Numbered from the stretch's first letter, positions 1 through 12,850 are shown. The stretch: DNA of 64,000 bases from Erinaceus europaeus (GCF_950295315.1 NC_080168.1:71538008-71602007), one strand, 5' to 3'. A program made the numbers and translations. The notes: generated by a model from the letters alone, not told the origin.

Positions 1-88
1 CCCCATAGCCAACTTCTGATCCTGCCTCTTAGACGAATTCTGGGTCAGTGTTTGCCTTTGGATTTCTTTTGGTGTTTTGGATTCTAGG

Positions 89-212
89 GTTGGGAAGACA
101 GCAGAGTGGTTCTGCAAAGGACTCTCCTGCTTGAGGCTCTGAGGTCCCAGGCTTATTGCCCAGCACCACCATCAGCTAAAGCTGAGCAGTGCTCTGGTTT
201 AAAAAAATCAAA
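89..212 (+). mobile_element. SINE family C
   Basis: The copy shows the family C head (ggttctgcaaaggactctc), the ctgaggtcccagg core and the gagctgagcag tail ending in an A-rich run. It lies in CRYL1 intron 3. Positions 213-545 next to it hold no feature I recognise. Confidence 0.75.
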
Positions 213-550
213 TGAATTTAGAGTCTTTCTAAATAATGATTCTGATCAGTACTCCCATTTAAGACCTTTCTATATTCTCTGCTTCTCTGCTCTCAGCTCT
301 CAGGAACGTCTGTAGGGTTGTTTCTCACTCCAGAACCATTTATGTCATCTTGCTGTGGGACAACGCACACTCTGTTGTGGTAGTTTGTCTATTAGTTTGA
401 GTCTCTGCTCAGGTTTGAGCTTCTTGAGGGCAGGACCCAGCCAGTCTGATGTCTACAGTGTTGTCATTCACTTCAGTTCTGGGTGCAAAGAAATTGTGGT
501 AGTTGGTACCACCATTTAAAAAATAAAGTTGAATAAAGCTCTCTGGTTGA

Positions 551-867
551 GCTATTATGTTACAATGCACAAGGATCTGGATCCAAGTCCCCAGCCCCTA
601 CCTGCAGAGGGAAAGTTTTGCAAGTGGTGAAGCAGTGTTGCAGGTGTCTCTCTCTCTCTATCTCCCCCTTAACTTTCGATTTTTCTCTGTATCTATCAGA
701 TAAATAAATTAAAAAATATATATTTTAAAGTTTATTCTGGGCCAGGAGGTGATTTATGCAGTGGAGTGTGTGCCCTGGATTCAAATCTTAGTATGATGTG
801 TAGTATGGGGTCACTTCTTTCTCAGCACCATGGAGAGCTCTATAGATGGTATAGTAGTGCTATATTT

Positions 868-899
<32 letters not shown>

Positions 900-1082
900 C
901 CTCCCTTTCTAACTCCCTCCCTGTCAACTCAGTCACTACCTCTCTAACAAATAAAGAATGAAAAAATTGGGCAGGCAGGGGGGCACCTCAGTGCTAGTAT
1001 CACATGTGTGTGAGGCCTAGGATTCATTCCCTGGTGCCACATCATTAAAGAGACCGCCTACATTCTCTATATAAAATACACA
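551..1082 (+). mobile_element. Three consecutive + strand SINEs (B, then two older copies)
   Basis: 551-725 is a family B copy from gttacaatgcacaaggatc to an A/T-rich tail. 738-968 is a diverged copy with a long ct-rich middle (861-902). 970-1082 is a diverged family C-like copy. Heads and tails lie end to end, indicating successive insertion into A-rich tails. Confidence 0.65.
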
Positions 1083-1129
1083 CCAATTTTGAGACTATTA
1101 AATAAGTAAACTTTTTTTTATCACTAGTG

Positions 1130-1610
1130 TTTCCCTGGTGCTTCATGCCTGCACAATTTTTTTGCTCCTATTTAATTTTTTATTAATAAAATGGAAAGAT
1201 TGACAAGACCATAGGATAAGAGGGATTCAGTTCCAGACAGCTCCCACCACCAGAACTCTGTATCCCATCCCCTCCTTTGAAAGCTTTCCTATTCTTTATC
1301 CTTCTTGGAGTATGGACCCAGGCTCACTGTGGGGTATAGAAGGTGGAAGGTCTGCCTTCTGTAATTGCTTCCCTGTTAAACATGGGTGTTGATAGGTTGT
1401 TCCATACTCCCAGCCCATCTCTCTCTCTCTCTCTCTAGTGGGGCAGGCCTCTGGGGAGATGGGGCTCCAGGGCACATTGGTGGGGTCATCTGCCCAGGGT
1501 AGTCCAGTTGGCATCATGGCAGCATCTGGAACCTGGTGGCAGAATAATGAAGCTGGCTCCATCAGTTTTATAGGAGTTCTTGTTGGCGCATACACCCTCT
1601 TTCTTAACTT
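1130..1610 (-). mobile_element. L1-like 3' end, antisense copy 1
   Basis: Shares with at least five other places in this window a motif series in the same order: accataggataagagg, ccaccaccagaactctgta, tatggacccagg, and gggctccagggcacattgg. I read the family as the 3' part of a lineage LINE-1 in antisense, because other copies run into L1 ORF2-like sequence. The family assignment is inference. Confidence 0.6.
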
Positions 1611-1615
1611 AAAAA

Positions 1616-1880
1616 AATCTGGTAGCTGGTAGAGTGCACTCATGGTCATGCTTGGATACCGAGGTTTGAGTCATAAGCCACCACATGGAAACACCTGCAG
1701 GGCGGTAACTTTATGAGTGATGGCACAGATAAGGGGTCTCTCTCCTCTCTTTCTTGGTCTCTCAGCCTCTCACCCTCTATCTAGAGAAAAGGAGAAAATG
1801 GCCACCAGGAGTGATGGAGCTGTGCAAGCACTGAGTCTCAGAAATAACCCTGGTGGCAAAAAGCAAAACAAAACAAAACA
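1616..1880 (+). mobile_element. SINE, extended type
   Basis: Head with ctggtagagtgcactca, a ct-rich middle, then a ggccaccaggagtgatgg block and an aaaacaaaac tail. Confidence 0.6.
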
Positions 1881-1957
1881 AAAAAAACAAATAAAAACCT
1901 GGGTGGCATGAATTTGCCCAGCCACTTGTCTCTTTAGGGTTGTTTCTCTTTTAAAAA

Positions 1958-2392
1958 AACACAACTTCCAGGACCTGCGGAAGGATCCCAGTGTGAGCCC
2001 CCAGCTCCCCACTTGCAGGGGAGTCACGTCACAAGCGGTGAAGCAGGTCTGTAGGTGTCTGTCTTTCTCTCCCCTTCTCCGTCTTCTCCTCCTCTCTCCA
2101 TTTCTCTCTCTCCTATCTAACAAAAATAACCATAATAATAAAACAACAAGGGAAACAAAAGAGAATAAATAAATAAATAAATTTAAAAAACACACAACTT
2201 CCCCACCTGCAGGGGAGTTGCTTCACAGGCAGTGAAGCAGGTCTGCAGGTATCTCTTTCTCTCCCCCTCTGTCTTCCCCTCCTCTCTCCATTTCTCTCTG
2301 TCCTATCCAACAACGAGATCAATATCAACAACAATAACTACAACAATAAAAAACAAGGGCAACATAAGGGAATGAATAAATAAATATAAAAA
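1958..2392 (+). mobile_element. Two tandem truncated SINE family A copies
   Basis: The block from the ccccacctgcaggggag motif to the caacaataactac/aataaata tail occurs twice in a row (1990-2193 and 2196-2392), the second lacking the tRNA-like head. Nested insertion into the first tail or partial duplication would explain it. Confidence 0.75.
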
Positions 2393-2559
2393 AACAAACA
2401 CAGCTGTTGTGGTACTAGCTGGGGGAAACTGGTGAGCTGAGTAGGCCAAAGATTGGGCTTCAGTACACAGGCACACAAACGACCAGTGTCACAAACCAAT
2501 GCCTGTAGTAGTTATCTTTCTATTTTTTTCTCCATTAAAATAAAGTTTTTTTTTTAAAG

Positions 2560-2706
2560 TTATCAATTTCATGAGAGAGATACATACATGCAGAGGGACC
2601 AGAGCACTGCTCAGCTCTGGTTTATGGTGGTGCTGGGGACTGAACTTTGGACCTTAGATCCTCAGGTATGAAAGTCATTTTAACCATTATACTATCTCCC
2701 TGGCAC
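2560..2706 (-). mobile_element. SINE family C
   Basis: Reverse-oriented copy with ccagagcactgctcagctct and ggtgctggggactgaac. Confidence 0.75.
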
Positions 2707-2775
2707 TGTGGCTGTCTTTCTAAATGTGCCTTTTGAAAATGGGAAGTAAATCCAGGGATTCTGGCCTGAGCTCTC

Positions 2776-3141
2776 TGTGGTGCTTGCTGGGCTAGCTTCT
2801 CAAGCGGGAGGCAGACAACCAGGGACTCATGGCTGAGCTGGGAACGCAGTTCAATCTTTATTGAGCGGGAATGCAGTGCAATCTATCTAAACTATTCATT
2901 AGAAAATCCTGTCCTTTATATCTCCTGAGGCGGAAGTGTCAGGTCAGAAGAGGAAGTACATAGGATAGGGGGTGGGGAGAAGGAAAAAGAGCATGTGCTC
3001 TGAAGTATCATGTTTGCATCTAACCAGTGGGGGATTAAACCAATGCCCTGTAGGCAGGGCAGGTCTCAGGTAAAGCAGTGATTATGTAAATAGACCACAG
3101 CATTAAGCAATGCAAGCGAACCTAATGTGATGATCAAAACA
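2776..3141 (-). repeat. Possible solo LTR, minus strand
   Basis: Read on the minus strand, the stretch contains ctcaataaagattg near 2850-2870, the arrangement typical of a retroviral R region and polyadenylation signal. It starts with TG and could end with CA on the + strand. The flank 3142-3400 is non-SINE and could be internal retroviral or unique sequence. I see no clear target duplication and no second copy in the window, so this is tentative. Confidence 0.35.
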
Positions 3142-3399
3142 GAAGGGGTCTTAGAAGCAGAATTAGAAGCAGACCAACAGTGGTAATGGTACATATAGGA
3201 CCATGCTCACAGCCCTGCTCCTCTTGACTGGTGCTGCCTAGGACCCTCAGATCTTTTGTGTGGGACAGCTCATATTTAAGGCCCTCGGGGTAGCCAGGCT
3301 TGTTCCCTGGTGCCTGAAAAAGAGCCACTGCTTGGTGGCTTTCTGAATGTTTCCTAGGCCACAGGGTTATGTGTGAGCTGCCTGAAGGGGCTGCAGTAG

Positions 3400-3535
3400 A
3401 TAAGGTGTTGGACTCATAAGCATGAGGTCCTGGGTTCAATTCCTAGTCTCGCATATGCCATAGTGATGCTCTGCTTCTCTCTGGTGCTACCTCTTTCTCT
3501 CCCATTAATAAGTAGATAAATCTTAGGAAAAAATA
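3400..3535 (+). mobile_element. SINE, diverged family C-like
   Basis: Contains a tRNA-like head (ataaggtgttggactcataa), a gggttcaattcc B-box-like motif and an aataagtagataaat tail. Confidence 0.6.
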
Positions 3536-3799
3536 TATTTTGCCTCCAGGGTTATTGCTGGGGCCCAGTGCCTATACTATAATCTGCTGCTCCTGGAGGC
3601 CATTTTTCCCATTTTGTTGCCCTTGTTGTTGTCATTACTGTTATTGTTGCCATTGCTGTTGTTGCTTTTGGATTAGACAGAGAGAAATTGAGAGATGAGG
3701 GGAAGATAGAGAGAGAAGATAGACACCCGCAGACCTACTTCACCGCTTGTGAAGTGACCCCGCTGCAAGTGGAAGCTGGGGGGCTCGAACCGGGATTCT

Positions 3800-4522
<723 letters not shown>

Positions 4523-4575
4523 TTATACCAGTAAAGCATACGACAGCAGCACTTAAAACTTTTATTTTATTTTAC

Positions 4576-4800
4576 CTTTTTTTGCCACCAGGGTTATTGC
4601 TGAGACTTGATGCCTATGATTCCACTGCTCCAGGTGGTCATTTTTTCTTTTTGTTATAGAGAAATTAAGAAGGGAAGTGAAACAGAGAGAAGGAGAGGTA
4701 CCTGCAGCACTGCTTCACCACATGTGAAGCTTCCCACTGCAGGTGGGGACTGGGACCTTGAATCTGGCTTCTTGTGCATGGCGATATGTGCTTTTTACTG
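4576..4800 (-). mobile_element. SINE family B-like, extended
   Basis: Starts with ttgccaccagggttattgct and passes through ctgcagcactgcttcacca to a gcatggcgatatgtgc head, all reversed. Confidence 0.7.
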
Positions 4801-5117
4801 GATGAGCAATGTTCTGGCCTTTGTGTTTATAAATTCTTTCACTTTGGGATGCAAATGGTATGACTAATTTTTTTCATGGAGAGAGTATCACGGTACAGAT
4901 TGATATTGGCTTGGTGGTACTATTCCCTTTGAAAACACGATACTATTTTCTCAGAGTGAACGAGAGAGTCTAAAACTATAGCAATGAAAGTTCCTACAAT
5001 GCAGTGGGGGCTCAAAGCTGGGTCACACACATGGCAAAGCAGTGCACTATTCAGGTGAGGAAATTCACTGGCCCAGTTGAACCCAATTCTAAACTAATGA
5101 TTTGAATGTTTCAAGAT

Positions 5118-6080
5118 TTATTTATTTATTTATTTATGTATGTGAGAGAGAGTAGCAGAGAATCCCTCTGGCATATAGGTTTCAGGTTCGAGTCTCCAAC
5201 CACCTGTAGTGGGGAAGCTTCACAGGTGGTGGAGCCAGGCTGAGATGTCTTTCTCTGTTTTTCTCTCTCCTTTACCTCTTGCTTTTTCTGTTCCTATCTG
5301 TGACTGAAAGGAAAAGGGAAGAAGAGAGAGTGCATATGTGTGCGCCTGGAGCTATGCCAAACCCTTTGAGGTCCCAGTGTAACAAGAAAGCAAAACAGAA
5401 ACACAATGGTGTGTGTCCTTGTAACTGTGTCTTGGACTGTGTGTGTTTGTGTGAGGTGTGGATTTGGCTGTGAGTGAGGGTCTAGTCCTCCGTCCCCCTG
5501 GAGTATCCAGCTCGTGAGTTGTTGTGATTGAGCAGGCTTTCTGTCACTGTCACCATTGCCCCCAAATAAGACACTAAAACTTATAAGTGATTGACTTAAA
5601 AAAAATCAGTGAGCATTTGATCCCTGGCACCACAAGCCAGAGCTGAGCAGTTCTCTGGTTTAAAAGAAATCAGCAAGGGTGAAAAGTTAGGGGTACTTGA
5701 CTAGTCGGGGGGTACATTAAGACTGGCGGGGCGAGAGGGAAGTATGTGTGAGGTCTGGTGTGTCTGGTCTGTGGGATAATTTGGCCTGGCTCTGCCAAGG
5801 TGACTGCAGGTGGCTTGAAATTCAAGAATTCTTCTCTCTTCAGGATGGTTCCCCATGCAGGCACTATCTTCCCATGTGCTGGCAGTGGATTTGAACCCCA
5901 ACCTGACAGCACGGTGACACGAAGCCCCAGTGAATAGTGATCAGACTCCTCTTTTCCACTAGGGTATTCAGCTCCTCTATAAAGAGCAAAGATGTAAACT
6001 TAAGGCTTGGCATGGATGGGTCATTGCAGCTCTGCCCCCCCTTTCCACCTTTGAACACAGATTCCTATGAAAAAAAGCAG
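5118..6080. other. Diverged SINE remnant and unique intron 3 sequence
   Basis: 5118-5320 begins with a tttatttattt run and holds a ggttcgagtctcc B-box-like motif and a ct-rich tail, so it is probably a chimaera of old SINEs. 5330-6080 contains no repeat or exon that I recognise. Confidence 0.45.
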
Positions 6081-6081
6081 C

Positions 6082-6261
6082 AATGGAGGCAGGAGAGACA
6101 GCATAATAGTTCTACAAAAGACTCTCATGCCTGAGGCTCCTAGGCCCCAGGTTCAATCCCCAGTACCACCCTAAATCAGAACTAAGCAGTGCTTTCTCTG
6201 TTCTGTCACTCTCTGTATCTTTCTCTGTACCACTCATTAAAGAACAAATAATTAAAACATT
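6082..6261 (+). mobile_element. SINE family C
   Basis: Complete order of motifs: agacagcataatagttctac, aggttcaatccccagtacc, then a ctctgtatc-rich tail. Confidence 0.8.
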
Positions 6262-6279
6262 AAGAAACAAAAACAGCAG

Positions 6280-6570
6280 GAGTCGGGCGGTAGCGCAGTG
6301 GGTTAAGCGCACATGGCGCAAAGTGAAAGGACTGGCATAAGGATCCCGTTTCGAGCCCCCGGCTCCCCACCTGCAGGGGAGTTGCTTCACAGGCAGTGAA
6401 GCAGGTCTGCAGGTGTCTGTCTTTCTCTCCTGCTCTCTGTCTTCCCCTCTTCTCTACATTTCTCTCTGTCCTATCCAACAATGACGACATCAGTAACAAC
6501 AATAACTACAACAATAAAACAACAAGGGCAACAAAAGGGAATAAATAAATACTTTAAAATAAAAAAATGA
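6280..6570 (+). mobile_element. SINE family A with 18-bp target-site duplication
   Basis: Nearly complete copy: head gagtcgggcggtagcgcag, B-box-like gtttcgagccc, and tail caacaataactacaac with aataaataaa. It is flanked by identical 18-bp duplications (6262-6279 and 6571-6588, aagaaacaaaaacagcag), the mark of recent L1-driven insertion, here into the tail of the preceding family C SINE. Confidence 0.95.
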
Positions 6571-6589
6571 AAGAAACAAAAACAGCAGC

Positions 6590-7049
6590 AGTGGCAGCAA
6601 AGCTTCCATAGACACACCGACCCTGAGCCCCTTCCATCAGCTCTGAGGTTTGGGTTTCTGTGTGCTCAAGTTCAAGTTTCCCTGCCTCCCGGATAATCAG
6701 CCGATCTGCAGAAAGGCTAGAGTTCCAGGAGTCAGCCGGCCGGCAGGTGCACAAGGAGGCCATTCAGGGGGATGCCTGTGTTCCCTCCAACACCACCTGC
6801 AGCCTTTTCTGGGCCTCTGGCTTGGTGCCTGGCTCCACTTAAACTCAACCCTGCTTGCTCACCTGCAGACAGAGCTGGGCCAGGGACACTCCGTGCACTG
6901 ATGGGGCCGGCAGGTCCTCTAACTCACTCCCGTCCTGATAAGGCAGCTCGTACAAAGGGCTTCACAGTTCTTAAGTGACTCTCTCTCAGAGCAGTGCAGA
7001 CATGGCTCTTTGTTTTCAATCAACCTTCCAAAACCCTGTGTATATTCAC
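6590..7049. other. Unique intron 3 sequence
   Basis: GC-moderate sequence with no recognisable repeat or exon. Confidence 0.5.
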
Positions 7050-7274
7050 TATTATTAATTTTTTATAAAAATAAAAGCTGGTTCAAGTCCAGCCCCCACT
7101 GTGTTAGAAGTAGCTTCAGTGCTGTGGTTTCTCTCTCTGCCTCTCTCTCTAAAACAAACAAATAAAGGGGCCAGTTGGTGTTGCACCAACATCACATACT
7201 CAGGGACCCAGGTTCAAGTCCCCGGCCCCACCTACTGGCAGAAGGAAGCTTCACAGACAGTGGAGCAGGCTGCA

Positions 7275-7323
<49 letters not shown>

Positions 7324-7325
7324 TG
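7050..7325 (+). mobile_element. SINE fragment followed by family B SINE with (CT)n
   Basis: 7050-7165 is a truncated tail-side fragment ending in aaacaaacaaataaa. 7167-7325 is a family B copy whose ct-rich middle has expanded into an uninterrupted CT run at about 7276-7321. Confidence 0.7.
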
Positions 7326-7764
7326 CTTTGCTCCCTCCCTCCATGAGTGATCTCTGGAGTGACCTGCCTGATGGCACAAGGAGGGGGGCTTTGCTGGCCT
7401 TTTCAGCAGTTTCTCCATCACCACTGAGCTGAGGTGGCTCAGCGTCCTCCCCCTGACACCCTCTCCTTCGATCTTCCACCCACCCTGACTCACTCCCTGG
7501 GTGAGGGTACACCCCTGAGCCCTGGGGAGGTGGCTCACTCTGACTGTGCTAGTGGCTCTCTTTTCAGCCTGGTTATCAGCAGCATTCAGTCCTCATCTCC
7601 TTTCCTTTCCTGTGCCCTCACCTCCCCAGTCTCAGTCCTTTTAGAGTTTTCGACACAAAGCTCTCTTTCAAAAGGGTTTATAGTAAGAAGTGGGTTTCCC
7701 AGAAACCTTTGGAGTATTCATGGATGGAGCATGTTTATGCATTTTGGAGGATAAGATTTCCCTT
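7326..7764. other. Unique intron 3 sequence
   Basis: Pyrimidine-rich, with no repeat or exon recognised. Confidence 0.5.
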
Positions 7765-8250
7765 TGGGGTCCAGTGGTGTCCCCCCCAGTTGAGCACATG
7801 TTACCATGTTTGAGGACCTTTGTTCAAGCCCCCAGCCCTCACCTGCAGTGGGGAAGCTTTACAGATAGTGGAGCAGGACTGCAGGTCTCTCTCCTCTTCC
7901 TCTATTTTTCTATTGCAGGGGAAAAAAAAAAGAAAAAAGGGAAGGCCATCAGGGTTGGTGGAATTGTGCAGGTAGTGCACAACTCCACCAGTGATAACCC
8001 TGGTGGAACAGAAAAGAGAAAAGAAAAGAGAAACGAAGGGTCAAGTGGGGGAACACCCAGCTGAGTGCACACATGTGACCATACACAAGGATCCATGTTC
8101 AAGCCCTTGGTCCCCACCTGTAGGGAGGAAGCTTCACGAGCAGTGAAACAGTGCAGCGGGTGTCTGTCTCCCCCTACTTTCTCTCCCCATTCCCTCTCAA
8201 TTTCTCTCTGGTCTGTGAAATAAGAGAGTAAAAATAAAAGAAAGAAAAAT
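7765..8250 (+). mobile_element. Two + strand SINEs (B extended, then B)
   Basis: 7765-8032 carries a head, an A-rich linker and a second block ending ccagtgataaccctggtgg. 8047-8250 is a family B copy ending about 90 bp before CRYL1 exon 4. Confidence 0.75.
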
Positions 8251-8337
8251 AACGGGAGAGGTGAGAGACATTGGGCAGCTGTCTGCCAGGCCAGGTATGG
8301 GGATGGAAGCAGTAAAGTGTAGGCATGTGTTTTTCAG

Positions 8338-8499
8338 GAGTGCGTCCCTGAGAACCTGGAGCTGAAGCAGAAGCTGTTTGCCCAGCTGGATGGGTTGGTG
8401 GATGACAGCGTGGTGCTCAGCAGCTCCAGCTCCTGCCTGCTGCCCTCTAAGCTGTTCACTGGGCTGGCCCACGTGCAGCAGTGTCTCGTGGCGCACCCG
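8338..8499 (+). CDS. CRYL1: CRYL1 exon 4 (residues 93-146)
   Basis: The exon has 162 bases, 54 codons in phase 0, reading from [10 protein letters not shown] to CLVAHP. The acceptor is ttttcag before GAG and the donor is gtaagt, a strong consensus. The segment forms the end of the NAD-binding domain and enters the active site. The serine run followed by cysteine places Ser124 and Cys125, and the His-Pro pair at the exon end is His145, the catalytic base of this family (equivalent to the HAD histidine). The upstream flank from 8047 to 8250 is a SINE, so only about 85 bp of non-repeat sequence precedes the acceptor. The identification rests on near-complete similarity to mammalian CRYL1 recalled from knowledge. 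Confidence 0.96.
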
Positions 8500-8757
8500 G
8501 TAAGTGTCCCCTGAATCCCACCCCCTCCACGGAGCTCCCCCTGCTGGTTGGCAGCAAGGCTCTGCAGCCACCAAGCTGTCATTTCCACCTGCCCTTTTGC
8601 TGTGTCACCTCCATTGCCCATGCAAACTTGTGACCCACTGGCATCTAGTCTGTTTTCAGAATTGCACCAAACCAGTTTTTATTGTACTGACTAAATTTGG
8701 CTACCAGCATTGGCACTGGGGCTAGGGGCCTCACAGCTCCTCTGCCCTTAGTGGGTC

Positions 8758-9545
8758 ATTTATTTTTCCTTGAGACAGAGAGATAGAGAGGGAAAGAGCA
8801 AGAGAGACACCTACAGAATTTCTCCACAACTTGGAAACTCTCAAACCCGGACTACCAAGTGAGCCACCTGTCTGCACCCATTTGATTTTTTTAATCTTAA
8901 TTTATTTATTGGGTAGAGACAGCCAGAAATTGAGAGGGAAGGGGGTGATAGAGAGGGAGAGAAACAGAGAGACACCTGCAACACTGCTTCACCACTCATG
9001 AAACTTTCCCCCTGTAGGAGAGGACCGGGGCTCAAACCTGGATCCTTGCACACTGTGATATGTGCACTCAACTTGGTGCGCCACCACCTGGCCCTTCCCA
9101 TTTGATTTTTTAAAAAATTTTATTTATTTAATGATAGACAGACACACAGAGACTAGAGTAGCACTTCTATATATGGGCTGCTGGACATCAAACTGAAACC
9201 TCACACATACACATCCTGTGCTCTGCCCACTGAACCACCTCCATATCAGACATTCTAGAACAACTATTTATTTATTTATGTATGTATTTAGTATTTCCAC
9301 CAGAGCACTGCTCACCTCTAGCTGACTGTGGTGTGGGAGACTGAACCTGGGATTGGAGAGCCTCAGGCATGAGAGTCTATTTGTGTAACCATTATGCCAT
9401 CTCTCCCACCCCACCCATTTTTTAAAGGGTTTCTTTGTCAATAAGAGAGACCATCCACTCTGGCAATGCAATGCCAGGGATCAATCTTGGGACTTTATGC
9501 TTAAGAGTCTAATGCCTTATCCACGTCTACCTCCCAGGACCATCC
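8758..9545 (-). mobile_element. Cluster of five antisense SINEs in intron 4
   Basis: Fragments at 8758-8870 (old), 8880-9095 (clear family B ending gcgccaccacctggccc), 9105-9245 (old), 9260-9415 (family C with ccagagcactgctcacctct) and 9430-9545 (old C-like) all lie on the minus strand. Confidence 0.7.
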
Positions 9546-9724
9546 AAAAATCTTTCACCTCAGAGTTCCTTGGCTCATGTATGTGCAACTGGTGCACAGA
9601 AATCTAGAATGACCAATACTCGTAGCCTTTCCCACTCATGCCCTCCTGACTAACTAAGGAGAGAGACTACTCAGTGAATGATTCCACCACCAAGTAGCAC
9701 TGCATTCAGAAGAATGTCTACACA

Positions 9725-10255
9725 ATGGCCTAGGAGGTGGTACAATGGAGAAAACCTTGGAGCCTCTAGCAAGAGGTCCTGAGCATGATCCACACCATCA
9801 CATGTTCATGTGATGCTCTGGTTCTCTCTTTCTCCTTTCTTTTTTTCTCATAAAGAAATAAGTATTTCTTAGTTTTAACTGAAATGTTAAAATGTATATA
9901 TGGAGTAGGACTTTGTAGATGAGTTGAATGGACCGTGTTTGCTGAGCACAGTTCAGAGGTGGGTGGGTTTGTTAAAATGCAGATTCCAGGTGCCCTCACA
10001 AGATTCTGGCTCAATAGGTTTGACATTACAGCTCTTTTTTCCCACACCCTTCCCTTCCACCCACCAGGGTGATTACTGTTATTAGCATTAATCATTTTGA
10101 CAATTAACTCATTGGGGCTTCACTGCTCTAGGATGACTTTTTCAGATAGAAAGAGACGGAGGTAAAGAGTGAAACCATAGCACAAGGCTTTCTTCAATAC
10201 GTCACACACATGGTAAAACAGTGCGCTATCCAGGTGAGCTGTTTTGCTAGCCCTC
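9725..10255. mobile_element. Diverged SINEs, one in each direction
   Basis: 9725-9880 is a + strand family C-like copy (ctaggaggtggtacaatgg). 10055-10255 is a minus-strand extended copy. The 9880-10055 interval is unassigned. Confidence 0.55.
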
Positions 10256-11289
10256 ACATCATGGTAATAAATGGAGCAGACTCACTGGGAGAGTAGTGTG
10301 AGGTGTGTTAGATAGTGTGTTCTAAGTTGGCATGCTAACTAGTCTATTCTCTGTCTATATGTAGAATATATCTCTATCTCTGTCTCTATCTCACCTCTAT
10401 ATCTATCAAGATTCGAGTCCAGGTGTGAGGACCAAGTCAGAGAGCAGACTGCAGGAGCCCTTGGAGGGCCCTGTGGTGCTGATGTAACTGTGACTTGGGG
10501 CACCCAGGGTGGGGTGCTGACTCAACTCAGGGTACAGGGAATGGCAGGCTAGCCTGCTGGAGCTGAGCCACAGGGAGCACACACCCAGGTTCAGAGAGAG
10601 TCCTGAAGTAGCCCTGAGGCAGGGGACTTAGCATGAGAGTGAGTCTTTAGTCCCCAGGCCAGGGTGAGCCTGCACTGTATCTGAGGCCAACCGTCTTTGT
10701 CCAGCACTGACTGGAGCTGATAGCTTTGCTGAAATCCACTTTGGGGAGTAGCAGGAGGTGTTGGAGGGTGGGCAAGCATGGACTCTGGAGAATTAAGAGT
10801 TTCTCTGAAAGCCTGGGCCTGCCGGGGCTCTGGGCAGAGACATCCTCCTGGAGAGTCATGTGGGCTCTTCACGGAAATGGACAGGGTTGTAGGGTGGGAG
10901 GGCAGAGTTCCCAGTGGGTGAGTCCTGGAGTTGAAAGCAGGGGCCGTTCTGAGCATGAGCCATTTAAAGGGGAGGTGAGCTGTCCTTTGTTGAGGAGAGG
11001 GAGGGCTGGCTCAGTGTCCATAGCCTTGCTCTGGTTTTCCTCAGACTCAAGTCTGATGGGAAGTGAGGAGAACAATGATACAGTCTGGTAACTCCTAGGA
11101 CACAGGAGAGGGGTCAGGTGGTGACTTACCTGGTAGAGCCTAATAGGAGTCTTAGAAATATGACTATCTACTAAATGGGTATTGTTGCCTGACTGCTTGC
11201 AGTTTCTAGCCAGTTATTTTTCTGCCTAGGTGGGGAAAAAAAAACCCAAAAACCAAAAAACCAACTGTCATTGTTCAGAAGAGATCTTC
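10256..11289. other. Unique intron 4 block
   Basis: About 1 kb, GC-richer than its surroundings and almost repeat-free apart from a tatctctatctct-rich start at 10355-10400. Some open frames exist on both strands but none has exon-like borders or a recognised product. Confidence 0.5.
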
Positions 11290-12285
11290 AAGTTTTTTGA
11301 TAAGCCTTTCATTATGTGGCACTGGGTATTGAACCCAGGGCTGAGCACCTGAACAGTGCTACCAAATGGCCTGTATGGATTTTGTTTTTCCACTCTATTT
11401 CCTTGAAAGAGACAGACATACAAAGAGAGAGAGAAAGAGAGAGAGATAGAGAGATACCACAGCCCTGCTCCACTATCCATGGGGCCTCCCTTGGTGCTGT
11501 CCATGTTGCTGAGAGAAGAGAGAGAGATACTACAACACTCTTCTCCCATCAAGTCCACTGGTGCCATCTGTGGTGCTCCGGTGTGGACCCAGGGCCTATA
11601 AAGCACAGGAAGATGTGTGCTCTACTGGTTGAACTGTCTCATTCTTTTGACCATGTCCTCTCCATTATAAACTACCCAATGGGTGTGACCACACCTAACT
11701 CTCTCTATAGCCACACCCAGCTCTGTGACTTCACTGGAAAATGCCTGTTAAACAATGGCATTCCTTTCCCTCCTGCCCTGTCAGTCCTGCCCCCTTGATT
11801 TGCTGACTCAAAGATATAGAGTACAGGGCCATCCAGTCCAGACCTGGTCTTAAAACTTAACTTCTCATTACTTTTATGCATTTGTATGCTAATGAAGTTC
11901 TGAGGCATGAACTCAGGGTCTCATACATGTTACGTTCAGTATCTACTAGGCAGTCTCCCTGGCCCAGTATCTCCATAGTTTTTATTTAAGGGTGGGGCTG
12001 GCCAGCAGGTGGCTCACCCAGTAGTGTGCACACATTACTGTGTGTGAATACTGGGTTTGAGACTCAGCCTACCACATGGAAATGTCTGCAGAGGGGATGC
12101 TTCTTGAGAAGTGGAACAGTGCTGTGGTCTCTCTCCTTCTCCTTCCCTCTCTCTGTCTCCCTCTCTGTTTCTCTCTGCCTTTTACCCTCTATCTAGAGGA
12201 AAGAAAAGGAAAGAAAAGTCACTGGGAGTGGTGGAGTCATGTAGGTATTGAGCCCCAGCAATAGCTCTGGTGGGAAGTAAAATAA
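11290..12285. mobile_element. Old antisense SINEs, a short unique gap, then a + strand SINE
   Basis: 11290-11640 contains two overlapping minus-strand SINE remnants with ga-rich runs and ccctgctccactatccatgg. 11640-12000 is unassigned. 12005-12285 is a + strand extended SINE ending gccccagcaatagctctgg. Confidence 0.6.
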
Positions 12286-12299
12286 AATAAGAGAAAGGA

Positions 12300-12850
12300 A
12301 GAGGGAAGAGAGACCACAGACAAGAGACACCACAGCCCTGCTCTACCATCCATAGAGCTCCCCCCCTGGTGCTGGCCATGGTGCTGAGAGAGGAAAGATA
12401 CCACAGCACTGCTCCACCATCCATGGAGTCCCATCCATACCCCAGTACAGTCCATGGTGCTGACATGTGGTATCGGGCTCCAACCCAGGTTCTTTTTTTT
12501 TTTTAATTTTTTAATTTTATTTATTCCCTTTTGTTGCCCTTGTTGTTTTATTGTTGTAGTTATTATTGTTGTTGTCATCGTTGTTGGATAGGACAGAGAG
12601 AAATGGAGAGAGGAGGGGAAGACAGAGAGGAGGAGAGAAAGACAGACACCTGCAGACCTGCTTCACCGCCTGTGAAGTGACTCCCCTGCAGGTGGGGAGC
12701 CGGGGCTCGAACAGGGATCCTTATGCTGGTCCTTGTGTTTTGCGCCACCTGCGCTTAACTCGCTGTGCTACAGCCCGACTTCCTCCAACCCAGGTTCTAA
12801 TAGGTGGCCAGGCACATGCTCCACTGAGGAGCCACCTCCTGTACCTACAA
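12300..12850 (-). mobile_element. Older SINE split by a family A SINE
   Basis: An older antisense SINE (12300-12477 and 12799-12850) is interrupted by a reverse family A copy at 12494-12782. The 16-bp target duplication ctccaacccaggttct is at 12478-12493 and 12783-12798. The inner copy is nearly complete from its T-rich tail complement to the gctacagcccgact head. Confidence 0.9.

Noticed and set aside
10591..11091. Overlapping frames of about 120 codons on both strands
   Set aside because: GC-rich intron sequence open by composition; no splice borders or known product.
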